A DNA stretch of 64,000 bases, taken from NCBI GenBank assembly GCA_014237465.1, contig JABZFM010000001.1, positions 176,768-240,767 on the forward strand, given 5' to 3'. This document shows positions 16,693 to 26,847 of this stretch, piece after piece. The notes beneath the pieces are model-generated. The model made no database searches and was not told where the DNA came from. It saw only the letters and a program-made list of their open reading frames with translations. The translations under genes were made by a program, and so were the position numbers. Every line of letters begins with the position of its first letter. Positions within the stretch are counted from its first letter, which is position 1. Origin of the DNA: Desulfobacteraceae bacterium (GTDB taxonomy: Bacteria > Desulfobacterota > Desulfobacteria > Desulfobacterales > Desulfosalsimonadaceae).

Positions 16693-19600
16693 ATGAAATG
16701 CTCGAAATGTCATCGTGAAAATTCTGAAGATGCCAGTTTTTGTAATGGATGCGGCCTTAATCTTCAAAATCCAGTATCCTCACCTGCTATTGATTTCGCC
16801 CAACCCCATTCCTACACCCCCAAATTTTTAGCAGATAAGATCCTCACCACCCGAAGCGCTATGGAGGGCGAGCGGAAACGGGTGACGGTTCTTTTTGCGG
16901 ATGTGGCTGGATTTACTTCTATTGCGGAAAAGCTTGATCCGGAGCAGGTCCACCAGATCATGGATGGGTGTTTTAAGATCCTGATGGATGAAATTCACAA
17001 TCATCAGGGAACCATCAACCAGTTTACGGGTGACGGAGTCATGGCCCTGTTTGGCGCGCCGGTTGCCATAGAGAACCATGCGCACAATGGCTGTCAGGCT
17101 GCCCTATCCATACAAAGCGTCATTAAGAGTTACAGTGAAGAGTTAAAGACAAAGTTCGGGCTGGATTTCAAAATGCGCATCGGTCTTAACTCCGGCCCGG
17201 TGATTGTGGGGTCAATCGGTGATGATCTACGCATGGATTATACAGCCATTGGGGATACTACCAATTTGGCTGCCAGAATGGAAAGCATGGCAAAGCCGGG
17301 CACCATTCTTGTTTCGCCCATCACTTACAAGCGAGTCAGTCAACAATTCGATTTTAATCCCCTGGGTGAGGCCAAGGTTAAAGGTAAGGAAAAACCTTTG
17401 GATGTATATGAGCTTGTTGGCCAGATAGAAAAACCCGGCGCAGGTCTTGATCGGCAGATCTATTCCGAGATGGTGGGAAGAGACGAGGATCTCAATACTC
17501 TCGAACTTCAAGTGATGAAGGCTATCAAAGGTGAAGGATCTGTTATAAATATCATCGGTGAAGCGGGCATTGGAAAATCACGGCTTGTTTCAGAGCTTAG
17601 AAACAGTCCATTAAAGAAACGGGTTACCCTTCTTGAAGGAAGAGCTATTTCCATTGGTCGGAATTTAAGTTTTCACCCGATCATCAACTTATTGAAACAC
17701 TGGGCACGAATCAAGGATGATGACAACACGGCAACAGCATTTGGAAAACTCGAGACCGCTGTCAGGCGTGCTTGTCAGGAAGATACGGACGAGATCCTTC
17801 CTTTTGTGGCAACACTTATGGGAATTAAGCTTTCAGGCCGGTATGCTCAAAGTATTGAAGGTATAGAAGGAGAGGTGCTGGAGAAACAGATTTTAAAGCA
17901 TATGAAGGATCTTTTAATCAAGGCCACCGATCTGACCCCGCTGGTGTTTGTAACAGAAGACCTTCACTGGGCAGACACCAGTTCCATTGAGCTTTTGGAA
18001 TCCCTGTTCCGTCTGTCGGAAACCCGGAGAATTGTATTTGTTAATGTGTTCCGTCCCCACCATAAGGAGACCGGTGATAGAATAATTGAGACTTTAAAAG
18101 AACGGCGGACTGAATGTTATGTTGAAATCACTCTCCAACCACTGGATGAACAGAACAGTGAAACGCTCATCAATAACATGCTCAATATCAAGGGGCTTTA
18201 TCATGGCGTAAAGGATAAGATCATCCGACGCGCCGGCGGAAATCCCTTCTTTATTGAAGAGGTGGTGCGGACGTTCATTGATGAAGGGGCGGTGGTTAAG
18301 AAAAACGGGATATTTGAAGTGACTGATAAGATCGACACAATGACTATTCCGCACACCATCAATGATGTGCTCATGGCACGGATTGACCGGCTCGATGATA
18401 ATACCCGTGACCTTGTCAAAGTTGCCTCGGTGATCGGACGAAGTTTCTTTTATAGAATTCTTACAGAGGTGGCACGGGCGATTGAAGATATTGACAGCAG
18501 GTTATCGTATCTCAAAGAAATCCAGCTTATCCGTGAACGCAGTAGAATGGAGGAGATTGAGTATCTGTTTAAACACGCCCTTGCGCAAGAAGCGGCGTAT
18601 GAATCTATTTTATTTCAGAAGCGAAAACAACTTCACTTGACGGTAGCAGATTCCATTGAAAAGGTCTTTAAAGAAAAACTTCATGAGTTCTACGGCATGC
18701 TCGCCTTTCACTACACCCAGGGTGAGGATGAAGAAAAGACCGAGAAATATCTGATAAAAGCCGGTGAAGAAGCGCTGAAATCTTCAGCATCAAGTGAGGC
18801 TTTGCACTATTTTCATGAGGCTTTAAACCTTTACCTGAACAAGTATGGTGATACTGCTGATCCTGAGAAGGTTGCCATGCTTGAGAAGAATATTGCCTTC
18901 GCATATTTTAACAGGGGGCAATTTACTGAGGCCGCAGAATATTTCAGAAAAGTGCTGGCATTCTATGGGGAGGACGAAATTAAACTTTCAATTTCAGGAA
19001 TGTTTAAGCTTTTTTTAAGATTCTCATACTTTCTTGCTGGGCTCTATCTGCCTTATCTCAGGTGGAAAAAAGCGCCTTCCAGTCAGGATTGTGAAATTCA
19101 TATTTTGTTTACTTGGGAAACATCAAGCTTAGGTCCAATAGATGCCAAAAGACTATTTATTGAGATGATTAGTCACTCAAATCAAGTTATTACACTTGAT
19201 ATATCAAAAATGGAGTTAGGAATAGATTTTTTTTGTGCTCTTGGAGGGCTATTTTCATATGGAGGCATTTCTTTTAGGTTAAGCAGAAAAATATTAAAAA
19301 TTGTTGCGGAGAAAGTTAACAAAAATGACGCATTTTCAGTGCTTGTCTATGAGCATTTTTCAGTGATGCGTAGCTGTTTGTCTGGCGATTGGGAGATTGA
19401 AATAGAATACGATGATGATTTAGTAAATCAAAATTTGGAAACTCTTGATATTCAAATACCCAGTTATATTGTTTTTTGCCTTATCACAAAAACAGAACGA
19501 GGGCGTTATACTGAAGCAAAGTATTTGACGGACAAACTATCTGAAATCGGTAGCGTATATGAGCATGAATATTCTATTGTATTAACATATTTTTTTAATA

Positions 19601-20268
19601 CATATCTTTTGGAGAAATACCGAAAACTCCGTGAAGCACTGATTGAAGTAAATGAGGGGATCAATTATGTTAATAAAACAGCTTTTACACTATTTCTATT
19701 TGCATTGTATTCGCTAAAAGCAAGGATACAGATGATGATGGGAGATATTCAGGAAGCAGAGAATGTTTTACATTACGCAAATGATATAAAATCTGAAATT
19801 TATCCACCTCCCATATTCCTGAGCTTTTTTAGGGGGAGTCATTTTGCAATTGATCTATATCGATTGGAACAATCGATAAAAACAGGAAATGCCTTAGATA
19901 TTATAAAAAATAAGAAAAGTGCATTAAAAGCAGGCAAAAAGTTGGTTAAGAATTCTCAAAAAGTTGCCTTTGACCGCATCGAATCCTACAAATTCATGGG
20001 AATCTATTTCTGGCTCATCAATAAGCAGAAAAAAGCCCTCAAATGGTGGAGTAAAAGTATCGCAGAAGGCGAACGCCTTGATGGGCTTCTTGAGCTGTCC
20101 CGCACCTATTTTGAAGTCGGCAAACGCCTGCTTGAGCCCAACAGCAAGTACAAACAACTTAACGGCATCACCGCAGAAGAATATCTTGAAAAGGCCCGGA
20201 CGATGTTTAAAGAGATGGATCTTCAATGGGATCTGGATGAGTTGGATAAGGTGATGGCGGAGAGGTGA
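16693..20268 (+). CDS. Zinc-ribbon / class III cyclase / AAA-type ATPase / TPR protein (copy 2)
   Basis: A 1191-residue paralogue of the upstream gene, with a single zinc ribbon (CSKC...CNGC). The cyclase domain again keeps both aspartates ('FADVAGFTS', 'FTGDGVMALFGAP'). The ATPase has Walker A 'GEAGIGKSR' and Walker B 'LVFVTEDLHWAD', followed by TPR-like helices. The start chosen is the ATG matching the MKC start of copy 1. Bases about 19000-19950 are much more AT-rich than the cyclase part and the last 300 bases, and the encoded TPR region differs from copy 1, suggesting replacement of this segment. The gene ends 12 bases before the rarA stop, and the two converge. Confidence 0.85.
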   Translation: MKCSKCHRENSEDASFCNGCGLNLQNPVSSPAIDFAQPHSYTPKFLADKILTTRSAMEGERKRVTVLFADVAGFTSIAEKLDPEQVHQIMDGCFKILMDEIHNHQGTINQFTGDGVMALFGAPVAIENHAHNGCQAALSIQSVIKSYSEELKTKFGLDFKMRIGLNSGPVIVGSIGDDLRMDYTAIGDTTNLAARMESMAKPGTILVSPITYKRVSQQFDFNPLGEAKVKGKEKPLDVYELVGQIEKPGAGLDRQIYSEMVGRDEDLNTLELQVMKAIKGEGSVINIIGEAGIGKSRLVSELRNSPLKKRVTLLEGRAISIGRNLSFHPIINLLKHWARIKDDDNTATAFGKLETAVRRACQEDTDEILPFVATLMGIKLSGRYAQSIEGIEGEVLEKQILKHMKDLLIKATDLTPLVFVTEDLHWADTSSIELLESLFRLSETRRIVFVNVFRPHHKETGDRIIETLKERRTECYVEITLQPLDEQNSETLINNMLNIKGLYHGVKDKIIRRAGGNPFFIEEVVRTFIDEGAVVKKNGIFEVTDKIDTMTIPHTINDVLMARIDRLDDNTRDLVKVASVIGRSFFYRILTEVARAIEDIDSRLSYLKEIQLIRERSRMEEIEYLFKHALAQEAAYESILFQKRKQLHLTVADSIEKVFKEKLHEFYGMLAFHYTQGEDEEKTEKYLIKAGEEALKSSASSEALHYFHEALNLYLNKYGDTADPEKVAMLEKNIAFAYFNRGQFTEAAEYFRKVLAFYGEDEIKLSISGMFKLFLRFSYFLAGLYLPYLRWKKAPSSQDCEIHILFTWETSSLGPIDAKRLFIEMISHSNQVITLDISKMELGIDFFCALGGLFSYGGISFRLSRKILKIVAEKVNKNDAFSVLVYEHFSVMRSCLSGDWEIEIEYDDDLVNQNLETLDIQIPSYIVFCLITKTERGRYTEAKYLTDKLSEIGSVYEHEYSIVLTYFFNTYLLEKYRKLREALIEVNEGINYVNKTAFTLFLFALYSLKARIQMMMGDIQEAENVLHYANDIKSEIYPPPIFLSFFRGSHFAIDLYRLEQSIKTGNALDIIKNKKSALKAGKKLVKNSQKVAFDRIESYKFMGIYFWLINKQKKALKWWSKSIAEGERLDGLLELSRTYFEVGKRLLEPNSKYKQLNGITAEEYLEKARTMFKEMDLQWDLDELDKVMAER

Positions 20269-20280
20269 TTTCATATTCTC

Positions 20281-21666
20281 TTAAAAACTTAGATCAGTTT
20301 TTTGATGTTGTTTTTTCAGTGCCCGCCATTTGTCCAGCCGTTCCTTGACGATTTTTTCATACCCGCGGGTGGTCGGGGTATAGAATATTTCATTTTGCAG
20401 TTTTTCCGGCAGGTGATTCTGGGGGACAAAGGCGTCCTTGTAATCATGGGCATATTTGTAGTCTTTGCCGTATCCCAGATCCTTCATCAATCGGGTGGGG
20501 GCATTGCGGATATGCATGGGTACGGGAAGGGCTCCGGTTTGCTTAATGGTTTTGAGCGTCTGTTCGTAGGCAGTGTAAATGCTGTTACTTTTCGGTGCGG
20601 TCGCCAGGTAGACGGCTGCCTGGGCCAGACAAAGATCGCCTTCCGGTGAACCGAGGAAACGAAAGGCTTCCATGGCCGCCATGGCGACGGACAAGGCCGA
20701 AGGATCCGCATTGCCCACATCTTCGGAGGCAAACCGGACCATTCGGCGGGCGATATACATCGGGTCTTCCCCGGATGAGAGCATCCGTCCCAGCCAGTAG
20801 ATGGCGGCATCCGGATCACTTCCCCGGAGGCTTTTATGAAACGCGGAAATAAGATTAAAGTGCGCTTCCCCTGATTTGTCATAGATCAGTGCTTTTCGCT
20901 GTAATGCGTTTTCCACCGCTTTTAAGGGCACTTTATATTTTGCATTATCGTTGCGAATTGTTTTTGAAGCCGCATAAACAGCGGAAATTTCAAGCGCATT
21001 GAGTGCCGCCCGGGCATCTCCGTCGGAAATGCCAATGATATGGTCAAGGGCACTGTCGGAATAGGTCAGTTCCAACCGGCCCAGTCCGTTTGTGTTGTCA
21101 CTTAACGCCCGGTTTAGCAGGACCTTCATGTCAGATTCTGACATGGAAGACAGGGTGATCACCTGGCATCGGGATAAAAGGGCCGGAATTACTTCAAAAG
21201 AGGGATTTTCCGTGGTGGCGCCCACAAGGGTGATCAGTCCGCTTTCAACATGATGTAAAAAGGCATCCTGCTGGGCCTTGTTAAAGCGGTGAATTTCATC
21301 AACAAAGACAATGGTCCGGTTTTGATGAAAGTTTCGCTGCTGCCTGGCAGCTTCAATGACATTCCGGATATCCTTGACACCGGAAAGCACGGCGGAAAAA
21401 TGGGAAAAATGGCATCGGGTCTGTTCTGCGATAATCCGGGCAAGGGTGGTTTTACCGCAACCCGGCGGTCCCCAAAGGATCATTGAAAAGATCCGGTCAT
21501 TTTCAATGGCGTTGCGAATCAACGAACCGTTGCCCACAGCCTGTTCCTGGCCGATAAACTGGTCCAGTCGGACGGGCCGCATCCGGTCGGCCAGGGGCCT
21601 TGATCCGGCCGTGGCTTTTTGTGCCTGGTGCTCAAAAAGGTCTAATGTGTTTTTGTCGCCGGTCAT
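20281..21666 (-). CDS. rarA: Replication-associated recombination protein A (RarA/MgsA)
   Basis: A 461-residue AAA+ ATPase related to clamp loaders that acts at stalled replication forks. Walker A is 'WGPPGCGKTTLARI' (66-74), Walker B is 'TIVFVDEIHRFNKAQQDA', the sensor region is 'GATTENPSFEVIPALLSRCQV', and the tetramerisation part 'HKSLRGSDPDAAIYWLGRM' is present. It is full length. The 3' half is duplicated at 11139-11866. It lies upstream-to-downstream with der on the minus strand, 83 bases after it. Confidence 0.92.
   Translation of the reverse strand: MTGDKNTLDLFEHQAQKATAGSRPLADRMRPVRLDQFIGQEQAVGNGSLIRNAIENDRIFSMILWGPPGCGKTTLARIIAEQTRCHFSHFSAVLSGVKDIRNVIEAARQQRNFHQNRTIVFVDEIHRFNKAQQDAFLHHVESGLITLVGATTENPSFEVIPALLSRCQVITLSSMSESDMKVLLNRALSDNTNGLGRLELTYSDSALDHIIGISDGDARAALNALEISAVYAASKTIRNDNAKYKVPLKAVENALQRKALIYDKSGEAHFNLISAFHKSLRGSDPDAAIYWLGRMLSSGEDPMYIARRMVRFASEDVGNADPSALSVAMAAMEAFRFLGSPEGDLCLAQAAVYLATAPKSNSIYTAYEQTLKTIKQTGALPVPMHIRNAPTRLMKDLGYGKDYKYAHDYKDAFVPQNHLPEKLQNEIFYTPTTRGYEKIVKERLDKWRALKKQHQKTDLSF
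20292..21005. repeat. Direct repeat, copy 2 (within intact rarA)
   Basis: The resident copy of the 714-bp segment repeated at 11153-11866. Beyond 21005 the two sequences diverge completely, here into the normal rarA coding sequence. Confidence 0.9.
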
Positions 21667-21749
21667 GATTATTTTTAGTTCACGTAAGGCATTTTTCCGG
21701 TTTATCCGTGTTGGGCTTCAGTCATACACATTTGTCATGGCCGATTAAG

Positions 21750-23132
21750 TTACGAGCGTTTTTTTTTCTTCCGGCTTTTAGCTGAAAATGATTTTTTCCG
21801 GGAAATTCTGTTGCCGGCTTCATGTCGTTTTCTGAAAAATAATCGGACCGGGGTCTGGTCCAGGCCGGTTGCCTGTCGGATCTGATTGATCAGGTAGCGC
21901 TGATAGGAAAAGTGGATCCCGTCTGGTGAATTGACAAAACTGATAAATGTCGGCGGTTTTGCGGAAATCTGGGTGGCGTAAAAGAATTTGATCCGCCGGC
22001 CTTTGTGAAGAGACGGTTCCGTTTTTAAGGTGGCCCGTTCAAATATCTTATTTAAAGGGCCGGTGGCAATTCGGGTGGTGTATTGCTCATATACGTTATT
22101 GACCAGGTCAAAAATTTTCGGCACCCGTTTCCCGGTCAGAGCGGAAAGAGCCAGTACCGGGGTAAAGCTGAGAAACTTGGCCTCCATTCTCAGCTTTTCA
22201 ATATACCGGTTAAGGGTCTTGTTGTCTTTTTCAACAAGGTCCCATTTGTTGAGCAGAAAAATACATCCGCATCCCCGTTCAAAGGCGTAACCGGCAATTT
22301 TAACATCCTGATCGGTGATTCCGTCATGGGCGTCAATGATAATTAAGGCAATATCACATCGTTCAATGCTTTTTAATGCTTTGATTATCGAGATTTTTTC
22401 AATTTTTTCATATACTTGTTTTTTCCGTCGAATACCGGCCGTATCAATCAGCAAATACTGGCGCCCGTTGATTTCACAGGCGGTATCAATGGAATCTCTT
22501 GTTGTGCCGGGGATATCACTCACAATAACCCGATTTTCTCCAAGAATTCTATTGGTTAGCGATGATTTTCCGACGTTCGGCCGGCCGATGATGGCGATTT
22601 TAATCGCTCCATCATCATCATCGTCTTCTGCAGAAGATGTTGGCAAAGCGCTGACCAGACTATCTAAAAAATCAGGTATCCCGTACCCATGCTCTGCGGA
22701 AACCGGGTAAAGCGTATCGATTCCTAAACTGTAAAATTCATTGATGTTTTCTTCTTTTTCATAACTGTCAATTTTATTGACAGCATAGAAAATCGGGCAG
22801 GATAGTTCTCTTAAGATTTTGATTAATTCACTGTCAAAAGGGGAAACGCCGTGTTTACCGTCAAGCAGTAGAATAATGGCATCCGCATCACTGATGGCCT
22901 GATGGACCTGATCCCGGCTTAAGGATGAAAAATCATCGTCATCTCCGATGGAAAATCCGCCCGTGTCAATGACTGAAAATTCAACATCATCCCAGGTTGA
23001 TGATCCGTAATGACGGTCCCGGGTAACACCGGGAAAATCATCTACCAGCGCATCTTTTGTTCGGGTGATCCGGTTAAATAATGTAGATTTTCCAGCATTT
23101 GGGCGGCCAATAATTGCAACGACAGGTTTCAT
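21750..23132 (-). CDS. der: Ribosome-associated GTPase Der (EngA)
   Basis: A 460-residue protein with two tandem GTPase domains, required for 50S subunit assembly. G1 motifs are GRPNAGKST (9-17) and GRPNVGKSS (about 183). G3 motifs are DTGG and DTAG, and NKID/NKWD are visible. The C-terminal KH-like domain includes 'KIKFFYATQ'-like sequence ('RIKFFYATQISAKPPTF') and the protein ends in a very basic tail. An acidic linker (EDDDDDG) joins the two domains. Its start codon abuts the stop of the cyclo-ligase gene, so the two are probably co-transcribed. Confidence 0.95.
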   Translation of the reverse strand: MKPVVAIIGRPNAGKSTLFNRITRTKDALVDDFPGVTRDRHYGSSTWDDVEFSVIDTGGFSIGDDDDFSSLSRDQVHQAISDADAIILLLDGKHGVSPFDSELIKILRELSCPIFYAVNKIDSYEKEENINEFYSLGIDTLYPVSAEHGYGIPDFLDSLVSALPTSSAEDDDDDGAIKIAIIGRPNVGKSSLTNRILGENRVIVSDIPGTTRDSIDTACEINGRQYLLIDTAGIRRKKQVYEKIEKISIIKALKSIERCDIALIIIDAHDGITDQDVKIAGYAFERGCGCIFLLNKWDLVEKDNKTLNRYIEKLRMEAKFLSFTPVLALSALTGKRVPKIFDLVNNVYEQYTTRIATGPLNKIFERATLKTEPSLHKGRRIKFFYATQISAKPPTFISFVNSPDGIHFSYQRYLINQIRQATGLDQTPVRLFFRKRHEAGNRISRKKSFSAKSRKKKKRS

Positions 23133-23720
23133 TCAGATTTTATAAATGATCCGTTTGTCTGTAATGATAATATCTACATATTTGTCATGGGATTCCATGG
23201 GAATCAGCTGGGTCATCTGGTCTTCAGTTGCACACGCCACTTTCCTGGCGGTGACCGGCAGTTTTGATATGATGCGATCGTAACGTCCGTTCCCGATTCC
23301 CAGTCGCCCGCCTTTTTCATCAAAAGCAATGCCCGGGATGATGGCAATATCCACATCATCTATGGGCACCGGTTTGCAGCGATTTGGGTCCGGTTCAAGA
23401 ATATTGTTGGGGCCGGGTTTTAAATCTTTTTCAATATCATTGATTTTGTAGAGCCGGGTTCCGTTATTTTCTCCCGTGAAAAGCGGAAGAACAATATCTT
23501 TTGCCGATTCGCTACAGTACTTTAAAATATTTTTGGAATCCACTTCATGCGGGTGGTTGACATACAAAAGGGTCACCTCAGCTTCCCGAAAATTGGCAAA
23601 GTCAAACAATTGTTCTTCAATAAGCCCGTACTTTTCCTTGATTTCTTTTTTGGAAAGCGCGTCTAATTTTTTTTCAACCTGACTGCGAATTTCTTGTTTT
23701 TTAACTTTCAGATCCTCCAT
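23133..23720 (-). CDS. ygfA: 5-formyltetrahydrofolate cyclo-ligase
   Basis: A 195-residue enzyme that converts 5-formyl-THF to 5,10-methenyl-THF using ATP. The signature near the C-terminus is 'IPGIAFDEKGGRLGIGNGRYDRI', and 'KKQEIRSQVEKKLDAL' is the typical start. Length is normal for the family. The stop TGA is followed immediately by the der start ATG, indicating an operon that may also include rarA. Confidence 0.9.
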   Translation of the reverse strand: MEDLKVKKQEIRSQVEKKLDALSKKEIKEKYGLIEEQLFDFANFREAEVTLLYVNHPHEVDSKNILKYCSESAKDIVLPLFTGENNGTRLYKINDIEKDLKPGPNNILEPDPNRCKPVPIDDVDIAIIPGIAFDEKGGRLGIGNGRYDRIISKLPVTARKVACATEDQMTQLIPMESHDKYVDIIITDKRIIYKI

Positions 23721-23750
23721 TACTTCTTCACTCCATCTAAAATATTCTAT

Positions 23751-23776
23751 ATATTATGGACAATTCTTCATAATAT
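23751..23776. promoter_or_regulatory. Inverted repeat in the divergent ygfA-serS intergenic region
   Basis: ATATTATG and CATAATAT, 10 bases apart, in the 192-base region between divergent genes. It could be an operator or simply AT-rich promoter sequence. I looked for a T-box leader before serS and did not find one. Confidence 0.25.
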
Positions 23777-23882
23777 AATTTTTGTATCTTTATTATTATA
23801 CACAATATGATACAAATTGCAATAATGATTGACGAACTATATACTGCATGATAATTTTTATAATTTTATTAACGTAAAATGA

Positions 23883-25185
<1,303 letters not shown>

Positions 25186-25187
<2 letters not shown>

Positions 25188-25312
25188 TGGCGTCGTAAAA
25201 AGTCCCATCTACTGCGTTGTATTGGTTTTTCAGCCGCTCAAGATACTACATGTATGATTTCGAGCCTGAAAAACCACTACGCCTTGTATGTGGAACTTTT
25301 AACTTAGCCATC
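25186..25312. repeat. Palindromic element family A, copy 2
   Basis: A 127-bp imperfect palindrome from GATGGCGTCG to TTAGCCATC. The long arms include GGTTTTTCAG/CTGAAAAACC and AAAAGT/ACTTTT. It closely matches 28787-28913. It overlaps the serS stop codon (TGA is part of TGATGGC) and lies before the thrC start. An open frame through it that extends thrC upstream is artefactual. Confidence 0.85.
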
Positions 25313-25339
25313 CGAGTATTTTTTACGAGATTATTAATA

Positions 25340-26842
25340 ATGAAAATAGAAGATTTTCCCAAACATATCCAACCGTATTTGATTCCGGAGCCATCCGGAG
25401 AGCTGATTTATCGCTGTCTCGGGTGCCAGTCGGAATATGGAATCGCAAAATTATTGTATACTTGTCCCAAATGCGGTCAGGTCCTGTTGCTGCATGACCC
25501 CGGGTTCGACCGGTTAAAGGAAATTCCCGGCAAAACCTGGCAGCAGATTTTCGATTATCGTAAAATGCTCAATATTCCTTCTCTAAAGGGCATATACCTG
25601 TTTCATGAATTTATTGGTCCGGTCATGCCTTTGGAATCGGTGATTTATCTGGGAGAAGGGCATACCCCGGTGGTTGAATCAAATTCCCGGCTCCAGGAAA
25701 TGGCGGGATGTAAGTTTTACTTTAAAAATGACGGTCAGAATCCCAGTGCATCGTTTAAAGACAGGGGCATGGCCAGTGCGTTGAGTTACATTCAATATCT
25801 GATCCGGCAGGGGCATGTTTCAGATATTCTCGCCATTTGTGCGTCCACCGGAGATACCTCCGCGGCAGCGGCTTTGTATGCATCATATCTTCAGGATAAT
25901 GTGAAGTCAGCCGTATTGCTTCCCCACAAGAAAGTCACCCCCCAGCAGCTCGCCCAGCCCTTGGGCAGCGGGGCATCCGTGTTCGAAATGCCCGGGGTCT
26001 TTGATGACTGCATGAAAGTTGTGGAAGCATTATCGGAAAATTATAATGTGGCATTGCTGAATTCAAAAAATGCCTGGCGGATACTCGGACAGGAGTCTTA
26101 TTCCTATGAAATCGCCCAGGCTTTTGAATATGATATGACAGACAAGGTGGTTGGGGTGCCCATTGGCAATGCCGGCAACATTACCGCAGTGATCAGCGGG
26201 TTTTTGAAATTTTATGAAACCGGGATTATCGATACGTTGCCGAAAATTATCGGCGTCCAGTCAGAGCATGCGAATCCGGTTTACAAGTATTACCTGGAAC
26301 CGGATGCTGAAAAACGGCATTTTGAGCCGGTGAATGTCAGGCCGAGTGTGGCCCAGGCCGCCATGATCGGAAACCCGGTATCCATGCCGCGTGTGATTCA
26401 TCTTGTGGAAGAATATAACAAACAGGCCGGTTCTCAGCGTGTTTTTGTGGTGGAAGTGAACGAACAGGATATTATGGACTGCCAATTAACCGCAAATCGT
26501 AACGGCCATGTCGCGTGTACCCATGGCGGTGAATGCCTTGCCGGCTTGATTCAGGCCCGCGAAAAAGGTCTGGTCGGCAGTCATGAAACAGCGGTGCTGG
26601 ACTCTACGGCCCATGCCTTGAAATTTTCTGGATTTCAGGATATGTATTTTGAAAATAATTTTCCGGAAGCGTATGAAGTAATTCCTGACCCCGGGCTGAT
26701 AAACACGCCGGAACTGGTCCGGCCGGCGGATTTGAAGCATGTGCCGGAGCCGGGTAAACCATTGCACGGAGAAACCCTTTCTTTTTTTATCCATCGAATA
26801 TCAGAGGAAATAGCAAAGTTGCTTGATTTGCAAAGGGTGTGA
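25340..26842 (+). CDS. thrC: Threonine synthase
   Basis: A 500-residue PLP enzyme converting O-phosphohomoserine to threonine. A zinc-ribbon-like N-terminus ('YRCLGCQ...YTCPKCG') precedes 'LGEGHTPVVES'. The PLP lysine is in 'NPSASFKDRGMAS', and phosphate binding is by 'ICASTGDTSAAAA'. The ATG at 25340 is chosen because upstream in-frame codons lie inside the repeat element. It is longer than typical 350-residue enzymes, fitting the long subgroup. It may be co-transcribed with the LysM gene 5 bases downstream. Confidence 0.9.
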   Translation: MKIEDFPKHIQPYLIPEPSGELIYRCLGCQSEYGIAKLLYTCPKCGQVLLLHDPGFDRLKEIPGKTWQQIFDYRKMLNIPSLKGIYLFHEFIGPVMPLESVIYLGEGHTPVVESNSRLQEMAGCKFYFKNDGQNPSASFKDRGMASALSYIQYLIRQGHVSDILAICASTGDTSAAAALYASYLQDNVKSAVLLPHKKVTPQQLAQPLGSGASVFEMPGVFDDCMKVVEALSENYNVALLNSKNAWRILGQESYSYEIAQAFEYDMTDKVVGVPIGNAGNITAVISGFLKFYETGIIDTLPKIIGVQSEHANPVYKYYLEPDAEKRHFEPVNVRPSVAQAAMIGNPVSMPRVIHLVEEYNKQAGSQRVFVVEVNEQDIMDCQLTANRNGHVACTHGGECLAGLIQAREKGLVGSHETAVLDSTAHALKFSGFQDMYFENNFPEAYEVIPDPGLINTPELVRPADLKHVPEPGKPLHGETLSFFIHRISEEIAKLLDLQRV

Positions 26843-26847
26843 TCTGA

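Noticed and set aside
25217..25339. N-terminal extension of threonine synthase
   Set aside because: The extra 41 codons lie inside palindromic element family A and are nearly repeated at 28851, so they are repeat sequence rather than protein.
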